Assembly: GCA_026260175.1 (NCBI GenBank)
Contig: JAKCWW010001687.1
Location: 8,364 to 41,906, forward strand
Origin: Reticulitermes lucifugus
Taxonomy: Eukaryota; Arthropoda; Insecta; Blattodea; Rhinotermitidae
Reading direction: 5' to 3'
Length of the DNA stretch: 33,543 nt
Each line of letters opens with the position of its first letter. Within the stretch, counting starts at the first letter, position 1. The position numbers and the translations under genes were made by a program. The notes beneath the pieces were generated by a model. That model was not told the origin of the DNA, did not search any database, and saw only the letters and a list, made by a program, of their open reading frames with translations. This document shows, piece after piece, positions 32,615-33,543 of the stretch.

Positions 32615-32757
32615 GTACCGGGGCTCTTTCCCGGAGGTGAAACGGCCGGGGAGTTTAACTCTGCATTCCATCCAGTTCCGAAGTCAATAATGAGTGGAAC
32701 CATCCCTCCACACTCCCATATTCCTTCATGGCGCGCTTCCCATTATATGTTACGTCA
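32615..32757 (+). repeat. SINE body fragment on plus strand
   Basis: GTACCGGGGCTCTTTCCCGG, GGTGAAACGGCCGGGGAG, CCAGTTCCGAAGTCAATAA and CCTTCATGGC follow in the order seen on the minus strand of family 1 copies. The head is lacking or replaced by unrecognised sequence to the left, and the CTTTACC tail is gone. The 77-codon plus frame (32576-32809) is a reading of it. Confidence 0.65.
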
Positions 32758-32850
32758 CCCACGGGAAGGCAGTGTGTTTCGTTCTACACGGTTTTCACTG
32801 TGCAGCTGATTTCAGTAGCCAGCCAAACGCATGGTTCTGATAGGATGCTA

Positions 32851-33099
32851 TAGTGCAGTGCATGGTTTTTGGCCGGTGGTGTTTGCAAATGGTAGGCTAG
32901 GAGCGAGTCACTAATGCAGTGACAGCGTCATGTTTGGTCTAGTCCTTCTCTCCGCCTCCTTAAGTAGGCCTACAGTTGACCTTGTCACACTGAATTTCCA
33001 AGCAAATAAACACCCACCCCTAGCCACTGCACACACCCAGTAGGCCCGTCCGCCAGCTCCGCAAACTCCTCCACAGGCCACGAACCATGCACTGTACTA
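32851..33099. mobile_element. Short TIR (MITE-like) element with TA target sites
   Basis: TAGTGCAGTGCATGGTT on the left matches the reverse complement of the right end, TAGTACAGTGCATGGTT. The inverted similarity continues through TGGCC.GTGG and GTTTGC for about 40 bp in all. TA dinucleotides flank both ends (32849-32850 and 33100-33101). The 249-bp interior is non-coding and includes a TAGGCCTA at 32965-32972. A Tc1/mariner-type MITE would fit, but the superfamily is not proven. Confidence 0.7.
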
Positions 33100-33543
33100 T
33101 ACATAACTAAGAGGGTGCACTGATTTTGGTGTTCAAAATGTTACGTTCGTCGTAATGTCGCTGAGTTTTAGCCTGGTGGCCTTGTAAACCAGTGACTGGA
33201 TTAGAGCTGGCGGAGACGTGACACAGCTTGTTACTAACAGATTAGAGAGGTCAACACAGCTTATCATTCGCCCACACCGTTGTGCTGAGCCGTATGTTAC
33301 ACTCGCTCCGAATTGTGCATTGGATCCCTCAGTGCTCTGTATTTAATGCATATTTAAGAGTTGTAGCGAATGTGAAAGCATGGATCTGTACGGACACATG
33401 TTTTGAGACGTAGAGGGAGATGTGCAGGTTTTTGTTGGTTGTGTAATATAACAATAATTATTATTGACAATGTTTTTCAGCAACTAAATGCACTTGTTAT
33501 AAAAACACTAAAATATTCTAAAACTGTTTGATAAAAAGCCCCG
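33100..33543. other. No recognisable gene
   Basis: Nothing identifiable up to the window end. No open frame above 60 codons. Confidence 0.5.

Noticed and set aside
1-33543. SINE orientation bias (about 8 of 11 on minus) as proof of a plus-strand host gene
   Set aside because: The bias is in the direction expected for introns, but the number is too small to be meaningful.

Overview
The window looks like non-coding, repeat-rich nuclear DNA from a large animal genome, most likely an insect. A cockroach or termite (Blattodea) is my best guess. It rests on remembering the tRNA-headed SINEs and the DUF4817-type transposase N-terminus from those genomes, not on any search. I find no convincing host protein-coding gene, rRNA, functional tRNA, CRISPR array or operon. 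Open frames longer than 60 codons occur in all frames. The longest (about 155 codons) is no longer than chance predicts for about 33.5 kb of AT-rich sequence, and several long ones only read through SINEs or the antisense of a transposase relic. The DNA is either intergenic or part of a very long intron.

Most of what can be recognised is dead or non-autonomous mobile DNA. (1) About eleven SINE copies or fragments lie at 1-88, 6100-6372, 7294-7581, 11296-11568, 17338-17505, 22407-22573, 23115-23232, 26330-26616, 27603-27800, 31428-31689 and 32615-32757. At least three different tRNA-like heads occur, and most copies share one kind of 3' end (a short GGCC hairpin, then CTTTACCTTT). (2) A mariner/Tc1-like element (9812-10375) has 30-bp inverted ends and keeps only the first ~87 codons of its transposase, with one stop. 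(3) There is a hAT-like short element (15199-15462) and a TIR/MITE-like element with TA target sites (32851-33099). (4) A set of head-to-head inverted elements (1290-1580, 6869-7115, 16829-17109, 22119-22335, 25398-25510, 30266-30657) carries the same outward-pointing motif in each arm: CTGANGA-like box, small hairpin, GAAAC. This is the layout of a type I hammerhead ribozyme core, as known from Penelope-like retroelements. A lone copy at 19780-19821 folds best.

The two best-preserved inverted elements (16829-17109 and 30266-30657) differ in sequence but share one architecture: a 12-13 bp target duplication, an arm that begins at the duplication, a loop, the opposite arm, and a one-sided tail of about 35 nt before the second duplication. 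I consider these, with their hammerhead-like cores, the most interesting content of the window.

The remaining DNA is AT-rich unique-looking sequence with microsatellites, a perfect (ACT)/(AGT) palindrome, two small tandem repeats and several GC-rich hairpins. A juxtaposed acceptor/donor sequence near 25800 resembles a recursive splice site. No genes can be said to work together here.
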